This document shows, one piece after another, positions 23,032-34,619 of a stretch of DNA of 64,000 nt. Positions within the stretch are counted from its first letter, which is position 1. Every line of letters starts with the position of its first letter. This DNA comes from Adineta ricciae. Lineage: Eukaryota; Rotifera; Eurotatoria; Adinetida; Adinetidae. The stretch spans positions 1-64,000 of the forward strand of contig CAJNOJ010000451.1 in NCBI GenBank assembly GCA_905250025.1. Direction: 5' to 3'. The notes under the pieces are model-generated. The model searched no databases and had not been told where the DNA came from. It saw nothing but the letters and a program-made list of their open reading frames with translations. A program made the translations under genes and the position numbers.

Positions 23032-25710
23032 ATGACGGGAAAAGACTTCACCTGTGTTTGGTTAGATAATCAATTACTACGTTCGGAAGAATATCGTGAC
23101 ACTCAAGATGAAATACGACAGTTATTCGAGAATTTCAAAGAGTTTAGCAAACCTCAACAATGTCTGGATTTCATTACAAATTTCTCCGACGGACAGATAC
23201 TTCTGATTACTTCGTGTAATCTAGCAAAGAATCTTCTTCTGAAAATTCATTCTGACAAACGAATCGCATCGATTTATCTATTCTTTTCATCAAAGACAAC
23301 CGACAACCAATGGACGAAAGATTATCCGAAAGTCAAAGGAGTCGTTTCTGATATCAGATCAATTCCAAGCCGAATTCAACATGAAAGAAATCGCGATCCA
23401 ATCGCATTGTCATTCGTCTCATCGACGGATATCATTTCATCGGGTGAAAATCGACAAGATCCATCGTTTATGTATTTTCAACTATTGAAAGAAGTTCTTA
23501 CACACAATTATCTATTAGAATTGGATCAACAGAGTAAAGATGAGATGCTAGCCTATTGCCGAGAGGTAAATGTTCACAATCCAACGGCGATCGTCATTCT
23601 TGACGAGTTTGAAAAAAATTTTATTCCTGAACTTGCGATCTACTGGTATACGAGAGAATGTTTTCTCCATCAAATGTTGAACCAAGCTCTATGGAAAGTC
23701 GAAATCGATGTTCTTTATCGACTGAGATATTTCCTACGACATCTGCATAAGCAAATTGTTGCCGAAGGCAAAAAACAACGAGCTAGTCTATCGAAAATGA
23801 TCGTTTATCGCGGACAAAGTATATCCGAAGATCAAATCGAGAAGATAAAAAATAATCTCGGAGGTTTTCTTTCATTTAACAATTTTCTCTCAACATCATT
23901 ACAGAAAGATATCGCCTTGAATTTCCTTTTCGGCTCCAAAGTCGGCGTTTTATTCGAGATGCATATCGATCCATCAGTACAAGATATTCCAATCGTCAAC
24001 ATCGAACGTATTCCATATCTGCAAACAGAATTTTGTGAGCATGAACTATTATTTTCCATGGGTAGTGTCTTTCGCATTGTCGAAATTACGCAAGAGAATG
24101 ATTATTATCGTGTGAAATTAACATTGAGTGAAAATATGGATGAACAATTAGCAGCATATACGAGTGTTACTCGACAACAGATTGGCTTCACTCATTGTTT
24201 CTTATCACTTCTGAGATTGATGAATCAACTGTCCGATTACACTTATCTCGATCGATTTGCTCAAATTCTTCGTAATGATGGAATGTTAAATAGTAATATC
24301 TTCGTATCTGCTGCTATCTATCAATTTTTTGGCTTAATTTACCTTAATCGTGAGCAGCTTAAAGAGTCATTAGAGCATTCCGAAAAGGCTCTGGAATTTT
24401 ACTTGACATATCTTCCTGCTGATCATCAGAACCTGACACCAGTCTACAATAACATTGGATGTGTTTATTTAGCGCGATCGAATTATGAAAAAGCATTGGA
24501 ATACCAACAACTAGCTTTAGACTGTCAAATCGGTTCAGATCAACCAGATTTATATTCGGTTATTACTTATACAAACAATGTTGGTAAAATTTATTCACAC
24601 CAAGAGAAATATGATGAAGCATTGACATATCATAAGCGTGCTCTCGAGTTACAACAACAATTCTTAGGTGAAAACAATCCGTCAATCGCAGAAACTTACG
24701 GATATCTCAGTTCAGTATATCGAAATCAAGGAAATATAGAGCAAGCCAGTAAGTTGAAAATTGGATCATTTTAATGTGTGATTCAATGTCCTTTTCTTGT
24801 AGATCTCTATCGAGAGAAAGCCAATGCATTAGAAGAAAGTTCATTGAAATTGGATCCAAAAGCTGCAGCTGATCATTCGATAAAACTTGGTTCAAAATCT
24901 CTTTCACGAAAACAATTTCAAGAAGCATTGAGCCATTTTCAACATGCGTTAGACATTCAACAACAGTATTTCCTGCCAAATCATCCATCCCTAGCCAAAA
25001 CAAACAATCTTATTGCTAGTACATACTTTCAACAAGATCGCTTCGAAGAATCGCTTCCCTTCTATTTAAAAGCATTAGAAATTGAACAAAATTCCCTAGC
25101 AAATGATCATTCTTCGATTGCAACTAGTTATCATAACATTTCAACGGCCTATATGGGTCTAAAACGATGGTCCGAAGCTGAAGAATATTCGTATAAATCT
25201 GTCGAACAATCAAAAAAAACTCTCCAGACTGATGTCAATGCTATAGCACTATTTACTCATAATCTTGGACATATATATGACAAACAAGAAAAGTATGAAT
25301 TGGCAATCATTTCCTATCAAGAATCACTCGAATTGTATCTGACTCATCTGAAACACGATGATCCTTCGCTATTGATTGTTTATCATCGACCTGCTCGAGT
25401 GTATTTTCATCTGCAAATGTACACCGAAGCTTTGATTCTCTATGAAAAAACATTGCATATCGCATTGAAAATCTTACAGCGTCATGATCAACAAATTGCG
25501 ACTTTATATTTTGATCTTTCTCAAACGCATTTGAAATTAAAACAATTCGATGAAGCATCGATTGCTTGTGAACAAGCCATTGAACAAGCGCTCATGACGT
25601 TGCCGTACAATCATCCTCAAATAAGTCAGTACAAGAATCATTTGGATTCCATTAAACGCTATCAGGTTTTTGCCTCGTTTTGTATCGAAGATGGAAAGAG
25701 AAATAAATAA
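23032..25710 (+). CDS. ADP-ribosyltransferase (R-S-ExE) fused to TPR repeats, tandem copy 2
   Basis: Two exons, join(23032..24748, 24803..25710), encode 874 aa with a 54-bp phase-1 intron at the position equivalent to copy 1. Domain order is the same: N-terminal region beginning TCVWLDNQLL, ART core with VYRGQ, SFNNFLSTS and EHELLF (E-x-E), then about ten TPR-like repeats such as EALTYHKRALELQQQFL. The catalytic triad is intact, so both copies should be active. Protein identity to copy 1 is clear but far from complete, so the duplication is not recent. TPR segments diverge more than the ART core. Targets are unknown; regulation of host signalling or defence by mono-ADP-ribosylation is possible. 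Confidence 0.9.
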
Positions 25711-25792
25711 AACTATTCATGCATAACATAACGCTCTTGCTATTAATCGCCTCATTCTATCACGACACACGTGTTTCAAACTTTGAAAACGA

Positions 25793-27243
25793 ATGATACC
25801 GAACGTTGCTATCGCCGATTCAATAGAGTCGAATAATTCTGTTCTTCAACCATCAAAAATGTAAAGTCACATATTTTCAGTAAAATGCGATTTAAAAAAA
25901 AATAATCTATTACATCTTTTAGGAGAACGGCACAATTGATATGTTTCGGATTGATTGCTGTTATGAATTTAAGTTCATGGATTGATCTATATGGTGTATT
26001 TACTGAACTACCGTTAATCATACCACTGGCACCTGAAGGATGGGCATTGCCATCTATGATGTTAGTATGTAATTGTATAGCAAATCTATTGCCAGTTATA
26101 GTAGTCTTTTTACGTTGGTATCAAGGAAAAAAATTTTCGGAAATTCCTTATATCTATTTGATTATTACTATTGGAATTGTTTCGTGCTTTCTATTGTCTT
26201 TATTGTGGCACAAAACAGTTTATTTATTTGGTCGTGAGAGAAGCGTTTGGTTAATTGGATTGGTTTTTACTATATCCTTGCTTGATAATACGTCATCGTT
26301 GGTGTTTTTCGATTATATGAAACGATTTCGTGGTCTGTACTTAACTGCTGCTTTTCTTGGCGAAGGATTTACAGGTACGATTCCAACAGTATTATTGTTG
26401 TTACAAGGAATAGGAGGTGAAGCGATTTGTGTCAGAACAAGCAATGATACTCTCTTGAAACCCACTTTTACCGAACCACGATTTAGTGTTCGGGTATATA
26501 TGTTTGTTATCACCGGTATTATTGTTGCGTCTTTGTTGGCATTTCTTTTACTTCGATGGACGAACATAATCTCATTGGCTGATGCCGCAGAACCGGCTAA
26601 TTGTAGTGAAGAAACGGAGCTAGATATCGTACTTAATGAAGAAGAAAAGTCAGCAATCATTTCGACAAACGGATCCGTTCAATCACCAATAGCAATAGTA
26701 TCAAAACAAACAACAGAGAAAACATTTCTTTTTCTTCTTTGTATAAATGTTGTTAATTCGTTAGTAGTGTACGGTATTTTACCATCGTTAATTACCTACA
26801 TTATATTACCATATGGACAAAAAGCACTTTATTATTCTACTTTTCTTAATACAATAGGATATACAATGGTTTTAGTATTCAGTATTCGACATCCCCATCT
26901 ATCAATTATCTCCACCATTGTTGCATCAATCTTTTCGTATATCATCGCTATATTTTTAATTGTTATTGCTACTCAAAGTCCATGTCCTTGGTGGGCGGAT
27001 ACTATTCATGGAGGATTCATTATAATATTTAGCGATTTGATAATGGCATTGATAACTGGTTATGTACGCATCACGATAGGTAATCGAATTAAAGATCAAT
27101 GGTCAAACAAAAACGGTCTGTTCTATTTTGGTATCAGTGTACAATTGGGATCAACCTTGGGTGCAGTACCGACATTCTTAATGATTAACGTTTTTGATTT
27201 ATTTGTTGCACGTGAACCATGTCACGTTTACTGTATTACATGA
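25793..27243 (+). CDS. Riboflavin transporter, SLC52A (RFVT) family
   Basis: Two exons, join(25793..25860, 25923..27243), encode 462 aa, close to the usual family length of about 450-470. The short first exon supplies the N terminus (MIPNVAIADSIESNN) and a second Met is created exactly at the splice junction. Around eleven hydrophobic helices are visible. The first begins LICFGLIAVMNLSSWIDLYG followed by VFTELPLI, the hallmark N-terminal segment of SLC52A transporters, and the final helix is preceded by FGISVQLGSTLGAVPTF. These proteins import vitamin B2 at the plasma membrane. A hydrophilic loop of about 60 residues separates the two halves. The upstream exon assignment rests on an ATG, open frame and a GT-AG intron of 62 bp. 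Confidence 0.9.
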
Positions 27244-27722
27244 TACATCGATTTTCTTAGGTTTTATTAGCATTTAAAATCCTGCGTTCTATATTTGTAA
27301 TAAACGCTTTTATTTTCTACTCCGGAGAAAAAGTCTTCTCAACAGAATACCTACACTTCACTGAGATCTAACCAAAAAGAGCTGATGATCTATCAGTTTG
27401 GTTCTTTTCTTTATGAAGACATAAAGTATGAATCAATGTTCGCGTGCTACTTCAATAAACAAGATATTGCATACATATCCGATTCAAACTCTGTCTTGTC
27501 TCGTTAAGTCGAAATTCGTATTTCATCACGGAATTTGCAATTATTCGAGTAACGCGAAATTTCGTGCTTATTTCACAAAGTTTAAATAATAAAAAAACCA
27601 TCAACTCCAGAGATCTGAAAAAGTATGACTGGTTTTTAGAAGAAGTCGTAGATATTTATGCAATTTTTATTGTTCTTTCGACACATTAAATTGCCATCTA
27701 CAATATTTTTCAAAATTCAGTC
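27244..27722. other. Spacer between convergent genes
   Basis: 479 bp with no coding signal. Should hold the 3' ends of the SLC52A gene (plus) and the cysteine-rich gene (minus). Confidence 0.5.
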
Positions 27723-28292
27723 TTATGCACTTTGATACGGTTTTGGTGCTGGTGTAGCACCTGGATAAGCTGGTGGTGGAACTTCTGCAACCATATAAGG
27801 ATTTTGATACGAATATGGAGTACCTGCTGGTAGAACCACATAGGGAGCTCGATAAAGTGCTAATGCCCGCATTCTTTGTCGACGTATACTAACCGAAATA
27901 ATAATGATTATGATAATAAAGAAGACTGCTACAGCTGGTATAACAATTGGATATAAAAAATTGAATGATTTAGATTGACATGTCTTTGATGCGTAATCAC
28001 AATTGCCAGACAAACATGAATAATCATATGTACAAGACGCACCATAATTCTTTTGTAATTGACAAGTATAGTCTGAATCGGGATCGCAATATGAAACAAT
28101 TCCACATTGTCGAGGATGAAAATAATAGCTTGAGCACTTTTGCCCTAGCGGAATTGCATTTTGACATATATTATTTTCACAGTAATTTTCACATGGACTA
28201 TCATCAGAACAGGAGCAACCATAGCTACAACGAGCATCACTCATCATCGGTAGGAGAATAGTTATGAAAACGGCGAAGAAGATCTTCATCAT
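27723..28292 (-). CDS. Small cysteine-rich single-pass membrane protein with PPxY tail
   Basis: Single exon, 189 aa. A signal peptide (MMKIFFAVFITILLPMMSDA) is followed by a cysteine-rich ectodomain of about 85 residues with roughly 16 cysteines, a transmembrane helix rich in Ile/Val (IVIPAVAVFFIIIIIIISVS), a basic stop-transfer (RRQRMR), and a cytoplasmic tail rich in Pro, Tyr and Ala ending KPYQSA. The tail has PPPAY, a PPxY ligand for WW domains such as those of NEDD4 ligases. The layout recalls shisa-like and VOPP1-like adaptors, but I do not recognise a specific orthologue. It lies convergent to the riboflavin transporter. Confidence 0.72.
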   Translation of the reverse strand: MMKIFFAVFITILLPMMSDARCSYGCSCSDDSPCENYCENNICQNAIPLGQKCSSYYFHPRQCGIVSYCDPDSDYTCQLQKNYGASCTYDYSCLSGNCDYASKTCQSKSFNFLYPIVIPAVAVFFIIIIIIISVSIRRQRMRALALYRAPYVVLPAGTPYSYQNPYMVAEVPPPAYPGATPAPKPYQSA

Positions 28293-29306
28293 TGTTGTTG
28301 TTGTTTTTTGTCGAGAATGATGTTGAGAAATGAGCAGAGAAAGCGAAAAAACTGTGATATTTATTAGTTACTGATAATGATATCTATATTTTAGAAGTCA
28401 ACTATTATCACACATGATGAAACTTCCAGATAAAAGATCGTATGATGTCATTGCTTTTTTCTCTTGTTAACTAATTCGAAAACTTTATCTTTGTGTGTCG
28501 TTTTTCGTATCCAACAAACGTTTTAAAGGCCGTTCATAATGTTTAAAAAAATATTTCAAACTTTGTTGCCTAAATGACTTAATAAACGCTTTAGAAGGAT
28601 GAACAGTCCATGTTTTTTCCAATTCAGTTGACAACTATTTTAATCTGATCAATATAACCGAACAAAAGAAACATATCGAATCAATTTGTCAGTTCAGGTT
28701 CAATAGAATGCGAAAATCGGTGCGAGAGAGAGAGAGAGATTTTTTTTAGTTAACTAAAAATTTCATACATTTTTTGGTAGTTACGATTTTATTTAAGAGA
28801 ATATTGTATCTCATACCTCAAGGATATGAACTTAATCATTCGGAAATAAAAAGGATCATCCAATCAGCAGAGTTATTTCAAAACGATGTCCGTTAGTATG
28901 GAATTTATTGACACACGTCAGACTAAGAGACCATATCAAGTAAGACGATCAATCAAATACAGGCTTATTTGTGAGATGAACCAATCTGAATTAACAAAAC
29001 TTTTGAATGGCTCCCTATTGAACTGTTACAAATTTGTAATGCTTTCGATTGATATTGTTGTGTACGATTTTAATCAAATCTCGTTCTCCAACAAGAGTAA
29101 GTTTTCTTGGAGCTCGGTCCGACGTTCTCGTATTTATAATAAAACGACTCACAAGAACTTTGCCTTTCGAAATAGCGTCGACGATTCGTATGAGTTGATA
29201 GATTTCTGAGTGAAAACCGTTTTGTTTTATTTTAACACAAATCTAACAAATGTTAGTCTTCGTCCTTATCTCATTTTGATGAAGATGAAGAATTGACGAT
29301 AAATGA
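28293..29306. other. Intergenic region with one unproven small frame
   Basis: About 1 kb. A (GA)n microsatellite lies at 28724-28739. An ATG-initiated 107-codon frame at 28886-29209 (plus) has no recognisable domain, signal peptide or splice support; I leave it unassigned. Confidence 0.4.
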
Positions 29307-29588
29307 CTAAAACACATCTGAATCGGTTTGTAGTCATCCTGGATATTTTGTCATAAACTCATCTCTCGGTAAATTCGACGAGAATGCTTTTGCTTGTGCA
29401 TATGTCGTCACTGAGGGTGATGATAAATTCTTTTTCAGTTCAAAATACAATTTAAATAACGAACATTTGGCAATTGGATTTGTATATTCTTGTCGATGTC
29501 GTAGCTTATTCACTTGTCCCAATGGATATCCATCGATCGTGACTACAGAAGCGGAGGCATCAAGACCTTTCCACCAACCCAACGACAT
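29307..29588 (-). pseudogene. ADAT1 C-terminal fragment, broken copy
   Basis: The minus strand encodes a close relative of the last part of the ADAT1 gene at 1923-2999, starting at the equivalent of parent position 2682 (WWKGLDASASVVTIDGYPLG) and running about 84 codons. A Trp codon of the parent is TGA here, and a second in-frame stop (TAG 29309-29307) follows the SDVF segment. The deaminase core with all zinc ligands is absent, so it cannot be functional. Homology ends abruptly at about 29590. It lies at the edge of the repeat-rich block and in opposite orientation to the intact gene. Confidence 0.88.
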
Positions 29589-29589
29589 T

Positions 29590-30729
29590 ATGCGGAAAGC
29601 GATATAATCGAAAAAAGAATATTACCAAAATATTTGTAAATATTTTACAAACAGAACAATCTTGTTGACATAACTCATATAAATCCAATTCAATTGAACC
29701 TGAATTTCATCCAAAGTACTCGATTATTTAGTTAAACTTATCTTATATTGGTGCTTGACTCTGCGTAGACCTAGAGAACAAGGTTAGAAGTGAATAATGA
29801 TCCATGATAGAATGGCAATACTTGTAATATAAGCAAATACAATATAAGGAATGAATCGGATCAATAGCTATATAAGTCAGTTAATGATAATAAATGCACA
29901 TTGAAACTTTATTACATGAAACAGACATAAATGAAGAAGCTATCCTATGGCGTCCTCTATCTTTTCGTGATTAGCAACGAAATAAATGAACTTTGAAAAA
30001 GTATTTAAAATGGAAGAACACACCCTCACCCCTCACCCACCCTCAAGAATGTGCGGCTACCCAGATCATTGTGGCCCGATCGGTTAAGTTTGCTTTCCGA
30101 TGATTGCCTTGGCGCCGGAATCTTCCTCGAAACCTGCTGAATTCGACTGGAAACGACCGGAATTATGTCGAAACCGGCTCAGATTTAAACGCATCCGGTC
30201 GCCGGAATGATCGACCTGGATTGGAAATTTGTAAGAAACTCGAGTTCATTTAATATAGGAAATTTGACTTTGTTCTTCTTTTAGATCATATTATGGAAAG
30301 AAAAGATCGTATGTCATTTATCATCGATTTCGTCATGGATGACTTTAAATTGTTCGCTACAAGTACGGAATCGTTGATCCATAGTGTGTTAAGTTGAAAT
30401 AAACTTTTCTTTATGTGCTCATCTTTTGTTGTCAGATATTTTTCTATTGAATATATAAATTAACCACTTATTGAAGAAAACGACCAACTTGCAAGCGTTC
30501 ACCGCTATCCAATATGCACCGAAACAAATACGTATGAGAAAAGGATGTATGGCACCAGTAGATTTGTTGTTTAGCTTTCTACAGAACATGTGATAGAAAG
30601 TATATTTTAATGGTAAGACAGCCATATGTTGAAATTGACCAGTTTGATCTAAATCTGTTGAGCTTCTGTGAAAAGCTTATAGATTTCACAACCTATGTAT
30701 CCATTATTAACCTTGAAACATATCAAGCC
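29590..30729. other. Non-coding flank of the repeat block
   Basis: No gene supported. The part around 30060-30230 is more GC-rich than its surroundings, with several CCGG-type words, and ends in a GATCGACCTGG motif similar to the ends of the small MITE at 35957-36053. It is probably an old element. Confidence 0.4.
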
Positions 30730-30794
30730 ACGTAGGATACCTTCGAGCAGGATTCGACATTTTCTTGAGCGGATTTGTTTCAGCGTAGGTTCCA
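30730..30794 (+). repeat. 65-bp dispersed repeat, copy 2
   Basis: Same sequence as 3466-3530 with about two mismatches, same orientation. Confidence 0.8.
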
Positions 30795-30961
30795 ATCATA
30801 AAAAATTTTCACCCCATCCATTTCCACACCCTTATCTAGAAGCATCATTTATGATTGTTTGTATAGAAAAACCTGCGGTTTACGATGATTGACAGTGCGG
30901 GTGAGAGTGAAAGTCTTTTATGATTGGAACCGATAGAGCTTATCAAGTTGTAGTTGGAACC

Positions 30962-32025
30962 GGGTTACCAACTGTTCAGGTCTCAAACGGGGTATCGCAG
31001 ATGAGAAATGGGATGCACGAGAGGTACACCTTTCCTCCAAATAGGGTACATACGTGAGGTACAAAATTTTTTCGAAAATATATCAGATCTATTCGAAGAA
31101 GAAGTCCACAAAAGACTTATTATTACCGGAAAATCATGTTATCTTCTCTATCTGTAAGATATGTTGTGAGATGTTTGTTTTCATACAGAAAAAGTCATAT
31201 AAATAAAACCAGTTTCAATATATGTTTCTTAATGAAAAAACTGGAAAGCACAATAGTTTTTCGATTTTCTTCAAACCAGTTAAAATAGCGGCATGTAAAT
31301 TTTTCAAATGTAAGGAGTTTAATCGATTTATGATCGACTGTGACTTCGAGGACGTCGTGAGAAATGTAAACTAAGAAGATTAGTCATTGACAAACGATAA
31401 TGCTCTATTTACATATAGTTCACTCATCAGATAATGAAATTCCCGTATTGTCACAACTACGACAATACTGCCAGAGAATCACGGTCTCCTTTTAAATTTT
31501 TTTGCTATAATCACCAACAATCAGTATTTTCACTGTCAAAATCGTACACCGTCCACGATCTTGTAGTGAAAATCAATGAAAGTCATCAGTTTTAGCAACA
31601 TATATATTCATAGTTTTATCATTAGTCTAATTACTCACTTGCAGTAGAGCCATCGACTCTTTTTAACTGCTGAGACAGAATAGTTTAATACGGTCAGTTT
31701 GTTTAACTAAAGTGATATGATCGGTTAATTGTTACCACCTTGTTGAAAGAGTTTCAGAAAATTCTCGATCCTCGAAATAACTTGCGAAATCATCTCTTCA
31801 ACAATTGAAGCACAGCCCTACGACAAGATCGCGAACTTTTAAGCAATTTGGACGACGTGGTTTTACATTTCTCATCTGCCCGAAATTCAAGAGAGAAGTT
31901 GTAGCAAAAAGTCTGTTCTAGTTTTTTTAATAAAAAGATGTTACACTACGTATTGTTTATAAGAGTCTATTGAAGAATATCGAAACGAGGTGCTGTACCC
32001 CCAAATGGGGTACAGTTGGTAACCC
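30962..32025. mobile_element. Non-autonomous TIR element, possibly hAT-like, full copy
   Basis: The left end GGGTTACCAACTGTT and right end ACAGTTGGTAACCC are inverted repeats, each next to a GGGGTAC/GGGGTAT word (about 1.06 kb overall). The same left end starts at 34293 and a diverged relative spans 39392-40138. CAGGGTTACCAA-type termini resemble hAT elements, but no clear 8-bp target duplication is visible and no transposase is encoded, so the superfamily is uncertain. Confidence 0.6.
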
Positions 32026-32075
32026 TAATCCCGTCGGGTCCGATCGGATCCAGCATCGGATTTTTTGATCTAGGT
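32024..32075. repeat. Partial copy of the GATCCGATC-type MITE
   Basis: The stretch with GGATCCAGCATCGGATT, ending GATCTAGG, is the reverse complement of the left part of the 97-bp MITE at 35957-36053. It abuts the right end of the TIR element, suggesting one inserted next to or into the other. Confidence 0.55.
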
Positions 32076-32429
32076 ATAGAAGATTACGACAATTGATTTT
32101 TCCTACCAGTTATGACGAGAAAACGAGATTCTTTCGCGAGTTGAGAGAGCATAGTTTTCTATCACGTTTCAATAGCGGAGAGAGAAATAAAACAAAAATG
32201 AAAAATAGAAATTTTCATCTGAATTGTCCCATGCTACTCAATTTGCTTTAATAGAGAAAAAAAAGTTGTTGAAAAATTCTTTCCAAACTAAGAAATCCTA
32301 TTCTCTCTCTCTCGTAGAGAAGAGTCTTAGAAACATAAATTGATTGCTTGTCTGCTTGTATGTCCGCCGGGTCAAAAAAACATCGAAAATCTTCTTTTTT
32401 TTTCCGAAAAGACACTTCCAGAGGTATTT

Positions 32430-32830
32430 CGATGCGGAGAGTTCGAATCTGATGTTAGTTTTTACTAATTAGTAATTGCTATTAACTTATTACTAAACTA
32501 TTAGTAAAATGACTGTTATCGATAAAACTTGGCCGAATGGTTTTTGGGGTCCGGGAACTTGAATATGATGTTAGTTTTTTTAAATTTTGCAGAAAAAATT
32601 TTTTAAACAAACGGCCGTTTTTTACAAAAAAAGTTTTTTTTTGAATTTGACTAAGAACCGTATTGTGTCGATAAATTCGAATCTGGCGTTATTTTTTCAA
32701 ATGTTTACATGCATAAATTTTTCTACACAAAGGGCGACTTTTTTTGCAAAAAAACTGTTTTTTTTTTAATAAAAATTTACCGAAGAGATCTTGGGGTCGA
32801 AGAGGGCAAATCTGATGTTACTTTTTTCAG
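32430..32830 (+). repeat. Degenerate tandem repeats, unit about 120 bp
   Basis: A unit beginning TCGAATCTGATGTTAGTTTT recurs near 32443, 32563, 32683 and 32806, each time followed by T-runs and a second A/T-rich half with CAAA-GGC-like cores. The copies are diverged and vary in spacing. No coding capacity. Confidence 0.6.
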
Positions 32831-32837
32831 AATTAAA

Positions 32838-33210
32838 AAAATTTATTGATGTGAAGCTAGCACAGAAAATAAGTATTTAGCTGAAACCTTTTCAAAAAAA
32901 ATACGGCCGGTGAATAAAAACTGACCTATTCGAATCAGAATTTAATTCTGCATGAAATGGTGAAATTTTTATTCACCGGCCATGCTCTTGAAATTTTTTT
33001 ATCTAGGTTTCTCCTCTTACGCAGTAGAAGAATAAAGGTGAAGGTGAGATTTTCTCTAAATCTTGGCTGGTGAATAAAAATTTTACCATTCGATGCAGAA
33101 TTAAATTCTGATTCGAATAGACTAGTTTTTATTCACCGGCCATATTTTTTTGAAAAGGCTTCAGCTAAATACTTATTTTTTGTGCTAGCTTCACATCAAT
33201 AAAAAATTTT
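32838..33210. repeat. Nested palindrome: large inverted repeat containing two 77-bp inverted units
   Basis: Outer arms (about 32838-32985 and 33060-33210) are reverse complements around a spacer of roughly 75-80 bp. Each arm holds a 77-bp unit (32905-32981 and 33065-33141) that is itself palindromic, ending GGCCGGTGAATAAAAA and TTTTTATTCACCGGCC. The element GGCCGGTGAATAAAAA thus occurs four times in alternating orientation. It resembles a MITE inserted in a foldback element, later copied with its arm. Confidence 0.8.
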
Positions 33211-34292
33211 TCAAACCGAGGATGCCGATTTTCAAAAAAACATGCATAACTTGTTTACAAGTTCGACCTTCTCTTGCTCAAGACGCTGAACTGAAACGTC
33301 TAGATGAACTTGACAAAATGAGAATGTACCTCTTCCGCTTTTTGAACGTGTATAAATCGATACACTGTTAAGAGTTTAGTGTTATTACAAGCACATAAAA
33401 TTCATTATCATTTTTCAAATTATCTTAAAATAATTATTCGTATATGTTCATTTTTTTACCTCCCTCTTTACACTTATCTTAATTATTGTAGTAATCGTTT
33501 CTTTTCTCTCATTGTAGAAGATATTTCCTATCGTGTTTTCTTATTTTCTTTTTTCATGTAATAACTCATAATCTACTTAATTACATTGATACTTATTTAG
33601 AATATCTGGTTCTCGATTTGATATTTGGTATAAATATCTATTACTACTTTTGTGAAAATAGCTAATCTACACTAAAAATAAATTAATATACACAATAATA
33701 GCTTTAAAGTGTAATATCTGGAAGCACGATTTCTACGAGAAAGAGCTGAGCGAGTCGCTAGACGAGCGTTACTTGTCTTTCGAATGAGTATCTCTTAACA
33801 TACACATTTTTATAAAGTACATAGGCGAAATATCATTCGCATTTGAAGTTCTCTATTCTGGCATGGAAAATGACTGTATTATTGAGTTTTTCCAAGTGAA
33901 AAATGTGATTTTTCTTTGAAAAAAAAGTGATGAAAATAATTTATCTGGAGTTTTCTTTTCATTCATTTACTAAGATTGCATTTATCTTTATCACTTGTCT
34001 TTTTTCCTTAGTTAACATTCGAAAGATATCCTATGTTCATTTTTCATATTTATCGATAAAAAATTCAAGATGTTAAAAAGTTTCATTGTATTGTTAAGTT
34101 TTCTATCATTGAGAAACTAAAATGAACACGGATGGCAATGTTTGAATATTTTATGTGTAGTTTGTTAATGTATTTTCTCGATGAAAAATAAATTCTATTC
34201 ATAAAAGATTAATGGCTATTTTTGATGAAAGAAGTGAAGAATAAAATTTAAAATAGAAATTTTCTTTTATGCTGAATGATTGATCAATGGCA
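33211..34292. other. AT-rich non-coding part of the repeat block
   Basis: No gene supported. Positions 33404-33780 are duplicated at about 35580-35945. Confidence 0.5.
33404..33780 (+). repeat. Direct duplication, copy 1 of block B
   Basis: About 375 bp starting CATTATCATTTTTCAA and ending ACGAGCGTTACTTG recurs in the same orientation at about 35580-35945 at high identity. Together with the repeated left part of the TIR element (30962 and 34293), this suggests a tandem duplication of roughly 30.96-33.78 kb whose second copy is incomplete in the assembly. Confidence 0.85.
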
Positions 34293-34610
34293 GGGTTACC
34301 AACTGTTCAGGTCTCAGATGGGGTATCGAAGATGAGAAACTGGGCGCACGAGAAGTACAGCTTTCCTCCAAATAGGGTACAGACGTGAGGTACAAAATTT
34401 CTTCGGAAATATATGAGACCTATTCGAAGAAGTCCACGAAAGACTTATTATTACCGGAAAATCATTTTATCTTCTCTCTCTGTAAGATATGTTGTGAGAT
34501 GTTTGTTTTCAGACAAAAAAGTCATATAAATAAAACCAGTTTCAATATGTTTCTTAATGAAAAAACTGGAATGCACAATGATTTTTCGATTTTCTTCAAA
34601 CCAGTTAAAA
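34293..34610 (+). mobile_element. Second copy of the TIR element, cut by the assembly gap
   Basis: Closely matches 30962 to about 31287 and stops at CAAACCAGTTAAAA immediately before the N run, whereas the first copy continues. Confidence 0.85.
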
Positions 34611-34619
34611 NNNNNNNNN
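34611..34619. other. Assembly gap of nine N
   Basis: Nine unknown bases join the truncated TIR element to the bacterial-like segment. The true gap size is unknown. Confidence 0.99.

Noticed and set aside
28886-29209. ATG frame of 107 codons
   Set aside because: No recognisable family or splice structure; kept only as a note in the intergenic entry.
32430-32830. Regularly spaced repeats that might suggest an array
   Set aside because: Units are about 120 bp, diverged and AT-rich, without CRISPR-like constant repeats and unique spacers, and the host is eukaryotic.
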